Assembly (NCBI GenBank): GCA_024305745.1
Contig: JAHRBS010000004.1
Location: forward strand, 2,418,001 to 2,482,000
Direction of reading: 5' to 3'
From: Polyporus tsugae
Lineage: Eukaryota; Basidiomycota; Agaricomycetes; Polyporales; Polyporaceae
Length of the DNA: 64,000 nt
Positions 32,728 to 43,611 of this stretch are shown in pieces. The notes below the pieces were generated by a model. The model did not search any database, was not told where the DNA came from, and saw only the letters and a program-made list of their open reading frames with translations. Numbering within the stretch: the stretch's first letter is position 1; each line of letters begins with the position of its first letter. The translations under genes and the position numbers were made by a program.

Positions 32728-33543
32728 TTAATTCTTGCCGCTGTTGACGAAGGGCACGATCTCGCCGTTGAGCGACATCGATGGCTGGTCGAGAGGGACG
32801 GTGTTCACGGCGCGCTTGCCCTTCGCTGCGCTGTTCACGAACGGAACAATCTCGCCGTTGAGCGACATGGAAGGCTGGTCGACAGGCACGGTGTTAACCG
32901 CACGCTTGCCCTTGGCGTTGTTAACGAAGGGGACGATCTCGCCGTTCAGCGACATCGATGGCTGGTCGACGGGGACGGTGTTAACTGCACGCTTGCCCTT
33001 AGCAGCCGTGTTAACGAAGGGGACAATCTTCCCATTCTGCGACATGGAAGGCTGGTCGACGGGGACAGTGTTCACCTCGCGCTTGCCCTTCGCTGCGCTG
33101 TTCACAAACGGAACGATCTCGCCGTTGAGCGACATGGAAGGTTGGTCGACCGGCACGGTGTTGACCGCACGCTTGCCCTTGGCAGCATTGTTAACGAAGG
33201 GGACGATCTCGCCGTTCACCGACATCGACGGCTGGTCGACAGGGACGGTGTTGATGGCGCGGCGGTTGACCTTGCCGGTGTTGACGAAGGGCACGATGTT
33301 GCCATCCTTCGACATGGAGGGCTGGTCAACGGGGACGGTGTTGACGGCGCGCCTGTAGGCAGGGATGGTCTCGAACGAGCCCGGCTCGCGGCTCGCGAGT
33401 TCGCGCTGGGTGGCACAGCTTAATGCTAGTACATGCGCTTTGATCGAGAGACGACTTACACGCATACGCATGGGCATGGGGCTAGCCACCGTCTGGCCGA
33501 CGAAAGCAGCGACGATCGCAACAGAAAAGAGCTTGGAGAACAT
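32728..33543 (-). CDS. Secreted Kex2-processed repeat peptide precursor (KEP class)
   Basis: A 253-residue prepropeptide. Exon 1 (33543-33460) encodes a signal peptide, MFSKLFSVAIVAAFVGQTVAS, cleaved most likely after VAS. A 54-nt intron (33459-33406) leads to exon 2. After a short pro-region ending AYRR come seven tandem units of 30, 30, 30, 30, 29, 30 and 27 residues. Each begins AVNTVPVDQPSM or a close variant, continues NGEIVPFVN, and ends in a dibasic site (RR twice, then KR in KGKR). Kex2 in the Golgi should cleave after each pair, releasing seven similar peptides. This fits the class of fungal KEX2-processed repeat proteins, which includes pheromones, repellents and dikaritin precursors. 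There is no Cys or Tyr in the units, no CaaX box and no nearby UstY-type oxidase, so it is neither a lipopeptide pheromone nor an obvious dikaritin. The family is not recognised. Confidence 0.85.
   Translation of the reverse strand: MFSKLFSVAIVAAFVGQTVASPMPMRMRVSRLSIKAHVLALSCATQRELASREPGSFETIPAYRRAVNTVPVDQPSMSKDGNIVPFVNTGKVNRRAINTVPVDQPSMSVNGEIVPFVNNAAKGKRAVNTVPVDQPSMSLNGEIVPFVNSAAKGKREVNTVPVDQPSMSQNGKIVPFVNTAAKGKRAVNTVPVDQPSMSLNGEIVPFVNNAKGKRAVNTVPVDQPSMSLNGEIVPFVNSAAKGKRAVNTVPLDQPSMSLNGEIVPFVNSGKN
32731..33348 (-). repeat. Seven tandem ~90-bp coding repeats of the peptide precursor
   Basis: The units occupy 618 bases with no spacer. The six residues PVDQPS and the block IVPFVN are invariant except for one V-to-L change (PLDQPS) in the last unit. 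The residue after QPSMS varies most: K, V, L, Q, L, L, L from N- to C-terminus. The linkers differ slightly (TGKVNRR, NAAKGKR, SAAKGKR, TAAKGKR, NAKGKR). DNA identity between units is high, which suggests recent duplication or gene conversion. Confidence 0.9.
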
Positions 33544-33993
33544 CTCGTCGAGAGGGAAATGAACGAGTACTGAGGGGAAGAGGTGTTGTGGTGTAGGGTC
33601 GGTTCAACCGAAGAATTGCGTGCTACTGCGGCCTAGCGCGAGGTGGAATCTGCAAGCATAGGGTGTTAGAGGGTACAGAGGAATGTAAAGTGCAGGACAC
33701 GGGCATACTGACGAGAAGGGAACGAGAAGGGGGAATGGGGAAGAGGAAGGAGATGGGCGTATAAGACGGGGGACTCGAACCTGTGCCCGTCGGCGCTGAC
33801 AGCGGTTGGACAACGGCCGGGATGCAGGCGGCCGTGTCATGATACCGCCGCCGTCGTCAGGCAAAACTCGCCGTTCCCACCGTTCTCCATTCAAGAAGCT
33901 TGTCACGCTCAGCCTTCGCCCAGTCACGCAGCTGTCACGCTCAGAATTTCCTCGGAACCTGGCGCTGATTGGTTCCTCCCTCTCCTCCCTGCC
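33544..33993. promoter_or_regulatory. Divergent promoter: peptide precursor and ESF1
   Basis: 450 bases between two divergent start codons. An inverted CCAAT (ATTGG) lies in CTGATTGGTTCC, about 25 bases before the ESF1 ATG. A run of G/A-rich sequence at about 33715-33760 reads as C/T on the minus strand upstream of the peptide gene. No TATA box is clear on either side. Confidence 0.45.
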
Positions 33994-36468
33994 ATGTCCG
34001 ACCCTCGTTTTGTTCGTCTCAAGACAGATCCCCGCTTCCGACGCATAGAGAAGGACAAGAACAAGGTCGTCGTCGATGACCGCTTCAAGGACTTCTTCGA
34101 CGAAAAGACCACCAAGAAAAGCAAGAAGGGAAAACGTATGCCGACACCCCCGATTCCTATTCACACCCTCTTCTCACTCACGCCCGGAAATGATCAGCGC
34201 GTGTCGACAAGTATGGTCGGCCCCTTGCGGATGATCACGAACAGGACAACCTCCGCAGGTTCTATCGTCTTGAGGACGAGGACGAAGCTCAACTAGAACT
34301 CAAGCCAGGTCCGGACTACGCTCGCGGAGAGGTCCTCCTCGAGTCTTCCGACGAGGAGGACGACCGCCAGACAGGCGCGCACAGCGATGAGGACAGCGAC
34401 ACCAGCGGCATCATCACCTTGGGAAGGGACATCAATCAACCTATACCTGTCCCAGATGACGCTGAAGTCGACCTCGACGAGCACACATACGCGGCCTTGG
34501 ACGCCCAGGCTGCAGCCTATGTTCAAGCTAACCCCGTTGCCGAGCAAGACTCCCAGGTTCAGCATACACGGCGAATCGCTGTCGTCAATCTTGACTGGGA
34601 TCATGTACGTGCCCGACATCTCTACAAGATCTTCGCATCGCTCGTCTCTCCTACGGGCGCACCCGTTGCCTCGGGATCCAAGAACATTGGCACATCGAAA
34701 ACGTCCTTAGGTTCAGTGGTGCGCGGCAAGGTTCTCAGCGTCCGAGTCTACCCCAGCGAGTTTGGAAAGGAGCGCATGGCGAGGGAAGAGATGGAGGGAC
34801 CGCCCTCGGATATCTTCAAGACGAAACACGACTTGGCCCCAGAAGAGATTAACGAGCGCACCGTCTATGAAGTTGGTGAGGGCGAGGACTATGATGAGGA
34901 CGCTCTTCGAAACTATCAGCTCGAACGCCTACGGTATGTTCAATGTTTCGCTGTCTGGCGAGCTCGCCATTCATATCGTTGTAGATATTACTATGCTATC
35001 GTCGAATGTGATACTGTCGAAGCCGCTTCACATATCTTCAACGAGCTGGAAGGAACAGAACTCGAACGCTCTGCCAACATCCTCGATCTTAGTTTCGTTC
35101 CGGACGACATGACCTTTGATGCCGACTTCCGGTGAGCGAATTTCGTTCTGCGAGACCCATTTCGGTGTTCCTCATCGTCTGCACAGGGACGAAGCGAAGG
35201 ATGACCTTAGCGCACCGTACAAGCCTCTGGAGTTCGTCACGGGCGTACGTATCTCGGCCCTTTATCATCATTCACGAGTTCACACGCTATCCGTCGTCTG
35301 CAGGCCCTCCGTCACTCCAAGGTCAAGTTGACCTGGGATGAAGATGAGCCCGACCGGGCACAAGTCACCCGCCGGGTCCTCTCCCGCAAGGAGATCGAGG
35401 AGAACGACTTCCGCGCCTACATCGCGTCCTCGTCCTCCGAAGAGTCTGAGCCCGATGACGCCCCCGCCGCCTCCAAGGACAAAAGGAAAGCGAAAACGAA
35501 GGCCGTCAAGGCCGCCGAGCGCGAGAAGCTCCGCGTGCTGCTCCTTGGCGGCGGGGATGACGCGATGCCAGAGGGCTGGGGCACCGGCCCGGGCGGCGAG
35601 GACGAGGGCAGCGTCGACATGGAGATCACGTTCACGCCCGGGCTGAGCGTGGGCAAGGGCGACAAGGACGAGACGACGCTCGAGAAGTACCAGCGGAAGA
35701 TGAAGGAGAAGAAGAAGAAACGCAAGGAGACGCTCGAGCGGCGGCAGGAGACGGACCAGGAGCGGACGGAGGGGAAGTCTGCGAAGAAGGCTCTCGACGA
35801 CGACTTTTTCGGCGGGGACAGTGACGAGGAGAGCGAAGAGGAGGTTGAGGACGAGGCACCGAGGGGGAAGAAGGGGGCGGGGAAAGATAAGAAGGGCAAG
35901 GGTAAGGACAAGCGCGATGACGACGAAGATCGCCCCGTTCGCGTTGAATCGACAGCGGAGGAACTTGCCCTCTTGGCTGCATCAGACAACCCGAATGGCG
36001 AGGTGACGCATTTCGACATGAAGGCGGTCTTGCGTGCGGAGAAGAGGGGCGGCAAAAAGAAGAAAGGCAAGAAGGGGAAGAAAGGCGCAGACGATGGCGA
36101 GAACGAGCTCCAGGAAGACTTCGTGATTGACGTCAAGGACGATCGTTTCAAGGCTGTTCTGGAGGACCATACGTTCGCCATCGACCCCACAAATCCTCAG
36201 TGAGTTTTCTGCGGACCACAAGCTCCCGGGGTGAGGAAGCTAATATTCCTCCAACAGCTTCAAAAAGACGAAAGGCATGGCTGCTCTGCTGGATGAACGC
36301 TCCCGCAGGCAATACGAGCAAGCCTCGAAGAACCGCGAGTCGACATTGGTTAAACGTACCAATGCCGACATTCCCCAACCCAGTCTGCGGAGTCTTGTTG
36401 AGAGCGTCAAACGCAAGAGTGTAGCAATGGAGAAGTCTGGGATGGGCAAGAGACGGAAGGTTTCATAA
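33994..36468 (+). CDS. ESF1: ESF1-like pre-rRNA processing factor
   Basis: Nucleolar protein of the small-subunit processome, needed for early pre-18S cleavage. The N-terminus, MSDPRFVRLKTDPRFRRIEK and DRFKDFFDE, is the conserved opening of Esf1. The central exons have RRIAVVNLDWDHVRARHLYKI, then KVLSVRVYPSEFGKERM, an RRM-like domain continued by YYYAIVECDTVEAASHIF. The long exon 35328-36203 is rich in Asp/Glu and Lys blocks typical of nucleolar proteins. It ends with EDFVIDVKDDRFKAVLEDHTF, the NUC153 domain, which a short intron joins to FKKTKGMAALLDERSRR. A basic tail KSGMGKRRKVS looks like a nuclear signal. Five or more introns of 50-60 nt interrupt it. Confidence 0.94.
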
Positions 36469-36893
36469 CCCCTCCATCGATGCCCGAAAGTACGAGTGTA
36501 CCACTCATATATGTAAGTTAATAGTATTACGCCCGCGAAGTTGTGACCGATGTTATGATTGATTGCAGTAAATTAAAGCCAGTCTGGCTCCGTACTCCGC
36601 CGACTTGCTGAGTCTCCAGTGAGCGTGTGTAAGTTCCCAGGTCGTACATGGAAGCTTTCGGAGCTCGTTGCTATGTTGGGCATCTCGGTCGGAACTCATC
36701 AATGTTCAGCTATTTACAGAATTCCAACAGATGTATATATATGTAACCAGGCTTCTGTCGGTGGGACACTGATCGCGAAGTGGACGGGGGTCTTCGACGT
36801 ATGTGACATTTCAGTATGTACTGGGTCATCTGGCAGTAGTTTACCCCCAGGAGCACTAGTACTCGTCCGCGTGGTACGCCATGTAGATGTATG
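36469..36893. other. Convergent intergenic region between ESF1 and the EED-like gene
   Basis: About 425 bases of shared 3' flank. It contains AT-rich stretches suited to polyadenylation (for example around 36505-36580 and 36720-36745) but no recognisable gene. Confidence 0.45.
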
Positions 36894-39131
36894 TTACAAA
36901 ACGATCTGTCTATGCCCTAAGCGTTCGGTTTTGAGACGCCAGACATATAGACTGCCCTCATGTCCAATACCCACAATGCCCAGACCTTCGAATGCCATGG
37001 CGCACATCGTGATATCAGGTATCTCGGGGGGGCCGCCACCTTGCGGAAGTTCGGCAACAACTCCCCAACTTTCGACGCTGTCAAACAATGCCGCAAGGGG
37101 AGCAGGCGGTGGATATGTGGTACTAGCGGGAATGGGATCCTCCTCCACTTCACCGTCCCGAGTTTCCTCCTCTTCGTCCTCCTCGCGTGCCGAGGGGCTT
37201 GCGCCGCTCGAGTCATTGCCATCGTCGTGTTGTTCGAGCTCTCTGGCGCTCTGTCCCTCAGTTTGCTGGTCTGAGGTGGTAGGTCCTGGTGTGCCCGATT
37301 GGCTGCCGCTTCCGCCAAGGCTCCGCCAAGGCTCCGCCTGTTCGTCAACTCTACGAGACTGTTATCCAGGGGGAATTTCGGTGGCTGACGAGTGGAAAAC
37401 CGCGAAACGTTGAAAATACGTATGACCTTCCCCAGCGGAATTAGTAGGAGAGGATCGTGAGTGGGGGACTGATAGACATGGAAGCGTTTGGCGGCTGGTG
37501 GGATGTGGTATCCGGACAGGATTTTGAAGGACTCTAGAGGAAGACTTAGAAATAAGTTTCGAGACTTTGATGGGAAGAACATACCGCTGTTGCGCCAATC
37601 CTGATCTAAACAGTGAGTGACTAAGACAAATGACGAACAATGGGACAGACGTACACTAGCAGTTCCCCTCATGACCTTCTGCGGAATTTTACCAAGTGGA
37701 AAGAAGCGATTGAAAGCGAGCCACTGCCATACGATCACTGTGAGTGGTTAGTTACCAATCACAGGTCGCAAACCTATTGACATACCTGTCCCATCTTCCC
37801 AATATGTCCTCTTCGCATCTTGCGGCCTGTATCGCATCAGGGCAGGTGCGCTACAAGAAGTCAATATGTCGTCCGCTAACCTAGTAAAAACAGGTTGCAT
37901 AAGGGATGTAGCAGATGTATGTTTGTTGTGAATACGTACCAGTGAATTGACAACACTCGAGCTTTATGGATAAGGTCGGTACTGAACAAGGGTTTGTCTT
38001 CTCTAGCCAGTATGGGTAGATCTGGCGGCGGTGCAAAGACAGCCGGAGGAATCCGCCATATCTTGACTGCACGATCCATCTAACAAATCATGAGTGGTCT
38101 GGAGCTTGTCGTGACAGTTGTGGAATACTCACGCCGCCGGTCGCAATCAAAGGATGAGACCGGTGGAAAGCCTGATATCTAGTTCAACGAGCACGCCCAA
38201 TAACATTAAGGAAGATGATGCCAACCGAGCATAGCACAGCACCCGCGTGCCCGCCTGAGCGTCCACCAACCATCACAGCAACTGCTCGACCTATCCCTTC
38301 GCCTTCTGGCTCGCACATATGTAAGCCATGAGCAGGACCTGCGAGACTGGGTCCTTGGTTGGGAAACCAACGTGGATTATTTGGCCTCTGCACAGGTGGG
38401 AGCGTGAGGTCATAGATCCTAGCAGTAAAATCCCTCGATGTGGTGCAGAACAGCTCCGGGTAAGATGGATGCACCGACAAAGATGTTATAGGCTGTGAGG
38501 CAGGCGGATGAGTTCAGTCAGCCTGATGACCTACGAGCCAGGAAGAAATCATACCCCTCCGTGTCCCCGCAGTTTCCCGACAATCTCGCGGGTTGTTACA
38601 TTGTATACTAGAACAACACTGGTGACGGTAAAGATGATCAGTGGTTTGAGTGGTTCTTTTCGATTGATCGCCCAAGCGACATTTTCAATTTTCGCATCGG
38701 CCTAAGATGTCGAGCGTAAGTAAGTGCGATATAGCGAGCAGCCGAATCACTCGCCTCAGATAAATTCACAACGGCGGGCTTCCCGGTAGCTAACTTGGGG
38801 AAGATACACAGACGGCCTGTTCCGCCTACAGCGATAGCTCCCATCCACTCTTTGGCTACATCCTGCCACTTTGACTCTAGATCGTTGTGCTGCATATGTA
38901 TGTTGCCATCCCAGAGAACATTCGAAGACTGTGCCGTCCAGGGAAAACATGCAATGCAATGGAACGCGCGGCTGCGAGACTGACAGATTGTTCAGCATTC
39001 CGTACCAACCTTGACCAACCGCGCGACACTACAGACATTCAACAGGGTGAACAAACTGAACGGTGGGGGGTCTCTAGATCCTCTGAACCAGGGTTGTGTG
39101 TCGAGATCCATGCTTGAGCAGTATCGGTCAT
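36894..39131 (-). CDS. EED: EED/ESC-like WD40 protein (candidate Polycomb PRC2 subunit)
   Basis: WD40 propeller protein. Exons in order from a proposed ATG at 39129-39131 (MTDTAQAWISTHNPG): FHCIACFPWTAQSSNVLW, then MGAIAVGGTGRLCIF and KIENVAWAINRKEPLKPLII. Next come REIVGKLRGHGG and SLSVHPSYPELFCTTSRDFTA. Then TGGMDRAVKIWRIPPAVF is followed by a long loop and LFSTDLIHKARVLSIHW. The C-terminal blades give VIVWQWLAFNRFF and CAMAFEGLGIVGIGHEGSLY, with stop at 36894. The GMDRAVKIWR blade, the inserted loop and the IH-[KN]-x-x-V motif after it are the order seen in EED, the subunit that binds H3K27me3 and activates the methyltransferase. An acidic Ser/Glu-rich stretch near 37140-37200 is a low-complexity insertion. 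The N-terminal start and some junctions are less certain. Confidence 0.72.
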
Positions 39132-39364
39132 AAACAGAGGTGGCGAAGGCAAAGATCTATATTGAGAGACACGAGAAACGCGTGGTGCGAGGCTCAGGCG
39201 GCGACGGACGCGTTGTGGTTGGGGAGAAGGACGATGAGGAAACGGTGGGCGGTTGATTGGTCGGAGCAGTCGGCAGCCACCGTGAGCTCGTCTGACGCCG
39301 AGAGCTACAACCGACGGCGTCCAACTCTCGTCCCGTACACATCCTCCCCCGGCCACCACCCGCC

Positions 39365-39986
39365 ATGGCCGACTCCACTGATACCACCCCATCTGGTGCA
39401 ACACCGGAGCTGACCGCATATGACCCCAAACCCTCCCTCCAGTACGCGTCCGCCGTTGGTCTTCAAGCTGCTGGCATCGGTGCCCTAGTCAGCGCCGTCC
39501 AAAACGCACTAGGATCCCATTCGAGCGGTGCCGCAGGTGTCCTTACGCGGTCGGGTGGAACTATCGGCTTCTTTGGTGCGCATGTTGTGATTGTCATTCG
39601 TCTGGACTAGAGCTGAAGGGCTCGCAACTCAATAGCCGCCATGGGTGCGACCTTCGCGTTGACCGAGTCGGTCGTGGCGAACCAGCGACAAGTCGATGAT
39701 TCCCTCAACGGGGCTGCTGGAGGCTGCGCGGCAGGGTTCTTAGCTGGAATTCGAGGTGCGTCCACATGGGACTCCACTCTTTGACCATTTGGTGAGACGA
39801 AGTTGGACAGCGCGTTCACTGCCTATGGCGCTCGCTTCCTGTGCCGTGTTGGGCACGGCCATTGGCACACTCGACTACACTGGGAAGAACCTTGTGCCAG
39901 TAGCGTCCGAGTCAATAGAGGAGAGGAGACAACGGTTCTTCAAGCAGCCTCGGCCATCGCATTCTCCTGCACAAGACGCAGAGTAG
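39365..39986 (+). CDS. NDUFA11: Mitochondrial complex I subunit, NDUFA11/B14.7-like
   Basis: Small membrane subunit of NADH:ubiquinone oxidoreductase, of the Tim17/22/23 fold. Exon 1 starts MADSTDTTPSGATPELTAYD and has the first helix LQYASAVGLQAAGIGALVSA. After introns the protein continues AMGATFALTESVVANQRQ and LNGAAGGCAAGFLAGIR. The last exon gives PMALASCAVLGTAIGTLDYTG, ending SHSPAQDAE at 39986. GxxxG-type glycines in the helices and the length, about 180 residues, match fungal members. It is divergent from the EED-like gene, 233 bases away. Confidence 0.82.
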
Positions 39987-40180
39987 ATCTTCAACGGCTA
40001 ATGTAGAGTTCCAATGCTCACATCACATCACATTCACTCCAAACATCACCTTCAGTCAGTCGCAGAACCGGTAGCCCAGACCCACCAGTGAAACTTCGAA
40101 ACCAACGACATACAACATAAGAATTAAGAATCGTATAGTGTGTGGTATGTACGCGGTGACTCAATTGCTGGACGATCGTG

Positions 40181-42904
40181 TCATTCCGGCTCTGTCTTCG
40201 GGACCTGGCTATCTGCTATCCCGGTCAACCGCGACACCTCCTGGGAAACCTCCTCGTTGTTCTTGACCCAGAACTCCTCCCACTGCTGTGCAGTCAACTG
40301 CGGGTACTGGAAGAGCGATCTTAGCACAAGGTCTGACGTTGCACGCAAGTAGGTGCATGTACCTGTCCCTCCATCGCCTTCCAGACCTCGTCATCGTTGA
40401 GCGTGTCTGCCATCCCTTGCGCGAAGAACAAAGTGATGACCTGGAAGGGATCGACCTTTTGGAGCTCCGCAGGGGACTTCGACGGGCCCGCTCGGGGAGG
40501 AGTGGGCTGCCTAACGTCCCTGCTGGCGGAGCGTTGCTCAGTGACCTTGCGCTGGAGGATCTCCGCTCGCCTTCTCCACTTTGCCACCTTATCGCGCCAC
40601 GAGGGTGTCGATATATGAGAATTCCAAGACTTCATGCTGTGATGAGGCATCTATCAACGGCGAATTCTCAGTGAAAGTTCCTGAGCCCATAAACAGACAA
40701 ACAGACCTTCTCATTGAGCCTTTCGGAGATGAGCATCACAGTCATGGTGGGATCGCGGTTCAAAAGGATGGGGATGTACTCGTCGCAATAGTCGAGATCC
40801 GCCTTCGTGTAGAGGTAGCCTCTGTTGTGCGGTTCGGTCCGAGTTGGGGGTGGAGGGGACGGTTCCCAATGGCTGACCTGGGTAGGAGTAGACGAGGGTT
40901 CCTTAGATTTCGTCTTGCTCTTGGCCTTGGCCTTCACCGGCTCAGCGCGTTGTTCGGACTTCTTCTCTACTTTCTTGTCCGCCTTCACCGCCCCCTTCTC
41001 TGCTTTCTTGTTCACTTTCTTGTCCGCCTTCACCGTCTCCTTCTTGACTATCGTCGGCTTCTTCACCGCCACCTTCTCCTTCCCCTTCCCCTTCTGAGAG
41101 CTCGGCGGCGGTCTGTCCATCTCCTCGTCCTCCTCGTCCTCTTCATCCAGCTCATCCTCCTCAGAACCCGTGCCTCCTTTCGTCTGAGATTTCACAACCT
41201 TCAAGACGTACCGTTGACCAGAGGCCCCGGGCCGACCACGTTTCTTCTCCACTTTGAAGCCCTCGTAGACATACTCGTCGGGGTCCAGAATTTCGCCTTG
41301 CTCCACGCTACGATAGACCCACTGAGGCTTCATGGGGACTTTGCCAAAGTAGTTGGACTGCCGCAGCCATTCCTCGAAGTTCCTCTGAGAGGGGTGCGCC
41401 AAGATGACGAAATCCACTTTGGCTATCTCGGATTCTATCTTGCCGCCGTTTTTCTGGCGTGACACGCCGTTCATTAAATGTACGGAAGTTGCAAGAGTGG
41501 AGGGGACGCACCTTGATAGCATCGGCAAGTTTTGTGCGACTCCTGATCTCGATCTGAGCGAAGAACGTATACGGCTCCCCATCGTCCTTGGTGAACAACG
41601 TTCCGATCTGATCAGAGGCAGGCGGACGGCGTTGGGTGGCAGGAGGAGGAGAGGAGTTGGCGAACGGAAGAGGAGCCTCGTCGTAAGACTCGCTGAGGCG
41701 GGCGTGCTTCGATGGACGACCGCCTTCACGCGCTTTTCCTTTCTTCTTCTTGGAGTTAGAGGCGGACGGGTCGGTAGGCCTGGCCTTCCGCTTCAGAGAA
41801 GGAGGTGGTTCATCTTCGTCCACGGGACTCTCTCTGTCAGGCTCTGGACGACATGGTGAGATGTATGCAGGCATATTTGCCATAGGTCGCGCACCTGAGA
41901 TATTATTATCGTTTCGAGGTCGCATATCGGGTGATGTGGAGCCGTGGAGCTGTCCGCCCGAAGGAGACTGGGCGTCCATCGGCTGAGGAAAGGGCATGCC
42001 CACCATCTGCTGAGGGTAGCCCCCCTGCGGAAGGAAACCGCCCTGAGGGAACATGCCAGACGGTATGAACTGCATGCCTTGTTGAGGGAAGCCCCCCTGC
42101 GCCATGGCCATGGGTATTTGGTTGGGCATCTGAGACATTTGCATTGCTATACCCATTCCTGATTGGTTCATTAACGACAAGAGTAGGTTGGCGGGGACCA
42201 CGACTTGAGCGTCGGGCGAGATGGCTGACATTGGCATCGCACCACCAATAGGTTGGCCGCCGGGGATTTGGAAGGCGGCTTGCTGAGGAAATTGCGTAGC
42301 GGGAGGTCCAGGGGAAGCAAAATGTACGGGCTGCGACGCATTTGCGTGGGAGTGTTGGTTTGGCATGGGTGGCTCGTGGGTCGGGAGCTTTGCTTCTAAC
42401 GGAGTGACTCGCGGGGTTGGCAGGTGGCTTCATTGTACGGTCAATGCACACTAACGGACTGGTAGGGCGCTGAAACACTCACTTTGCACCAGTATCACTC
42501 GCTACAGAACCTCCTCCAGCCAGAGTCGCAACAAAGCCACCCCAATTTTCGTCCGCAAGAAAGGCCTTTCCTCGCTGGACTGACTGAGATACCCAAGTCG
42601 ACTCGAGGACGACTTTCTCGGACTCCCAGTCTGCTATAGTGGTGTTACTTGTCTGCGACTCGGTCTCGACGATGATAATATCGGCGTCCTTGACCTCTGG
42701 GATAATGTTCGCGCCTCCTCTCTGTGGCCTAGATTGAGGACAAAGGGTCAAAAGGACAGCTTGAAGTTTCATGCTCACCTTGAGAGCGCGTCCGACCTTT
42801 ACACGATTGACCAAAGCAGCGTCCACGAATACTCTGAGTGGGCGATTCGCAGAGTCGACGAACAGGCGATCCACGACTTGAGTGGAGGGAGGATCTTGGT
42901 CCAT
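40181..42904 (-). CDS. Rap1-like nuclear protein with two BRCT regions and a Myb-like domain
   Basis: Exons from ATG 42902-42904 (MDQDPPSTQVVDRLFVDSAN) give a first BRCT domain: RPLRVFVDAALVNRVKVGRAL, then ANIIPEVKDADIIIVE, then VVLESTWVSQSVQRGKAF with its conserved Trp. A long Gln/Met/Pro/Gly-rich linker follows (about 42360-41900). A basic KKKKGKAREGGRPSKHARL segment leads to a second BRCT-like region: FAQIEIRSRTKLADAI, KIESEIAKVDFVILAH, KPQWVYRSVEQGEILDPDEY. A Lys/Glu-rich coiled stretch leads to a Myb-like helix set, YTKADLDYCDEYIPILL to PHHSMKSWNSHIS, which resembles the Myb domain of Rap1. The tail ends LTAQQWEEFWVKNNEEV and PKTEPE at 40181. Rap1 proteins bind telomeres or telomeric partners; whether this one does is an inference. 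Confidence 0.7.
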
Positions 42905-43611
42905 CGGGGCTCGCGGAAATCCAGAGGTTCGGTTATTTCGGCTAGACCGCGCCGGGACCAAGTGAGGATATAGTAGGAGACGTCTAAAGGAGAGATAAGT
43001 ACTTAGCCTGTACCAGTCGAAATGCTCCAAGTGCAGGTTGTGGTTGCGGATCAAGCCTGGTTCAACAGGGGTGGCGTAACGCCGTAAATCTAATACAGTC
43101 TAGCTGCCAGCCACCACCCAAATGTTAAAATAAGTCCGCATGGAGATCGCGCGCACTGAGAGGCACTAACCCGCACCATTCGATTCTCGCGTCTATTGTT
43201 GCAGCCTCCCCCAATTCACATACGCGTCGATGTTTATTTGATCACACTGCGTCAAGAGATTCTCGCCGGTGCTGGCAGTGGAACACCCGCGAATGTCCTC
43301 CGGCGCTAGGGCACTCAGGGATCGTCCCCGACTTCCGGAGGTCGACGCGTCGACGTTGGACGACACTTGCCAGTTGACGATGACGTTGACATGATTCGGC
43401 GGTTCCGAACGAACGGCGTCCCACACACCCATACCCTCCTTGGATGTTCGGCGCATTATCCGTCACAAGTTTGCGTACTCATACAATTGTTATCGATTGC
43501 ACCAGCACATGTATGCCCGTCATAGAATCTGCATGTTGTCATGGCATAGCGTATGGAAGAGATAATAGAACATGACAATGCAATGAAAACAGCGACCAGA
43601 CAACAACGTGT
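42905..43611. other. Intergenic region between the Rap1-like gene and RPS16
   Basis: About 700 bases. It contains the Rap1-like promoter, RPS16 3' flank and one short open frame (43193-43456, listed separately). No known element is recognised. Confidence 0.4.
43193..43456 (-). CDS. Possible small unrecognised gene
   Basis: An 87-codon frame beginning MRRTSKEGMGVWDAV (ATG at 43454-43456) and ending NIDAYVNWGRLQQ. It has two Cys, no signal peptide, no helix and no motif I recognise. It might be a late exon of something larger or simply a chance frame. It is reported because it opens with ATG in a gap of 700 bases. Confidence 0.25.
   Translation of the reverse strand: MRRTSKEGMGVWDAVRSEPPNHVNVIVNWQVSSNVDASTSGSRGRSLSALAPEDIRGCSTASTGENLLTQCDQINIDAYVNWGRLQQ

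Noticed and set aside
32731..33348. Regular ~90-bp repeats as a CRISPR array or satellite.
   Set aside because: The repeats are contiguous, protein-coding and without unique spacers; the genome is eukaryotic.
32735..33358. A 207-codon open frame antisense to the peptide repeats.
   Set aside because: It arises from the base composition and periodicity of the repeats on the other strand. The minus-strand frame has the signal peptide and Kex2 sites.
33755..33835. A tRNA-like T-arm (GGTTCGAGTCCC on the minus strand).
   Set aside because: The T-stem does not pair, no matching acceptor stem was found, and no clear D-arm or anticodon arm fits.
32000..34500. A dikaritin (ustiloxin-type) biosynthetic cluster around the peptide precursor.
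   Set aside because: No UstY-like DUF3328 oxidase, tyrosinase or methyltransferase lies nearby, and the peptide units lack Tyr.
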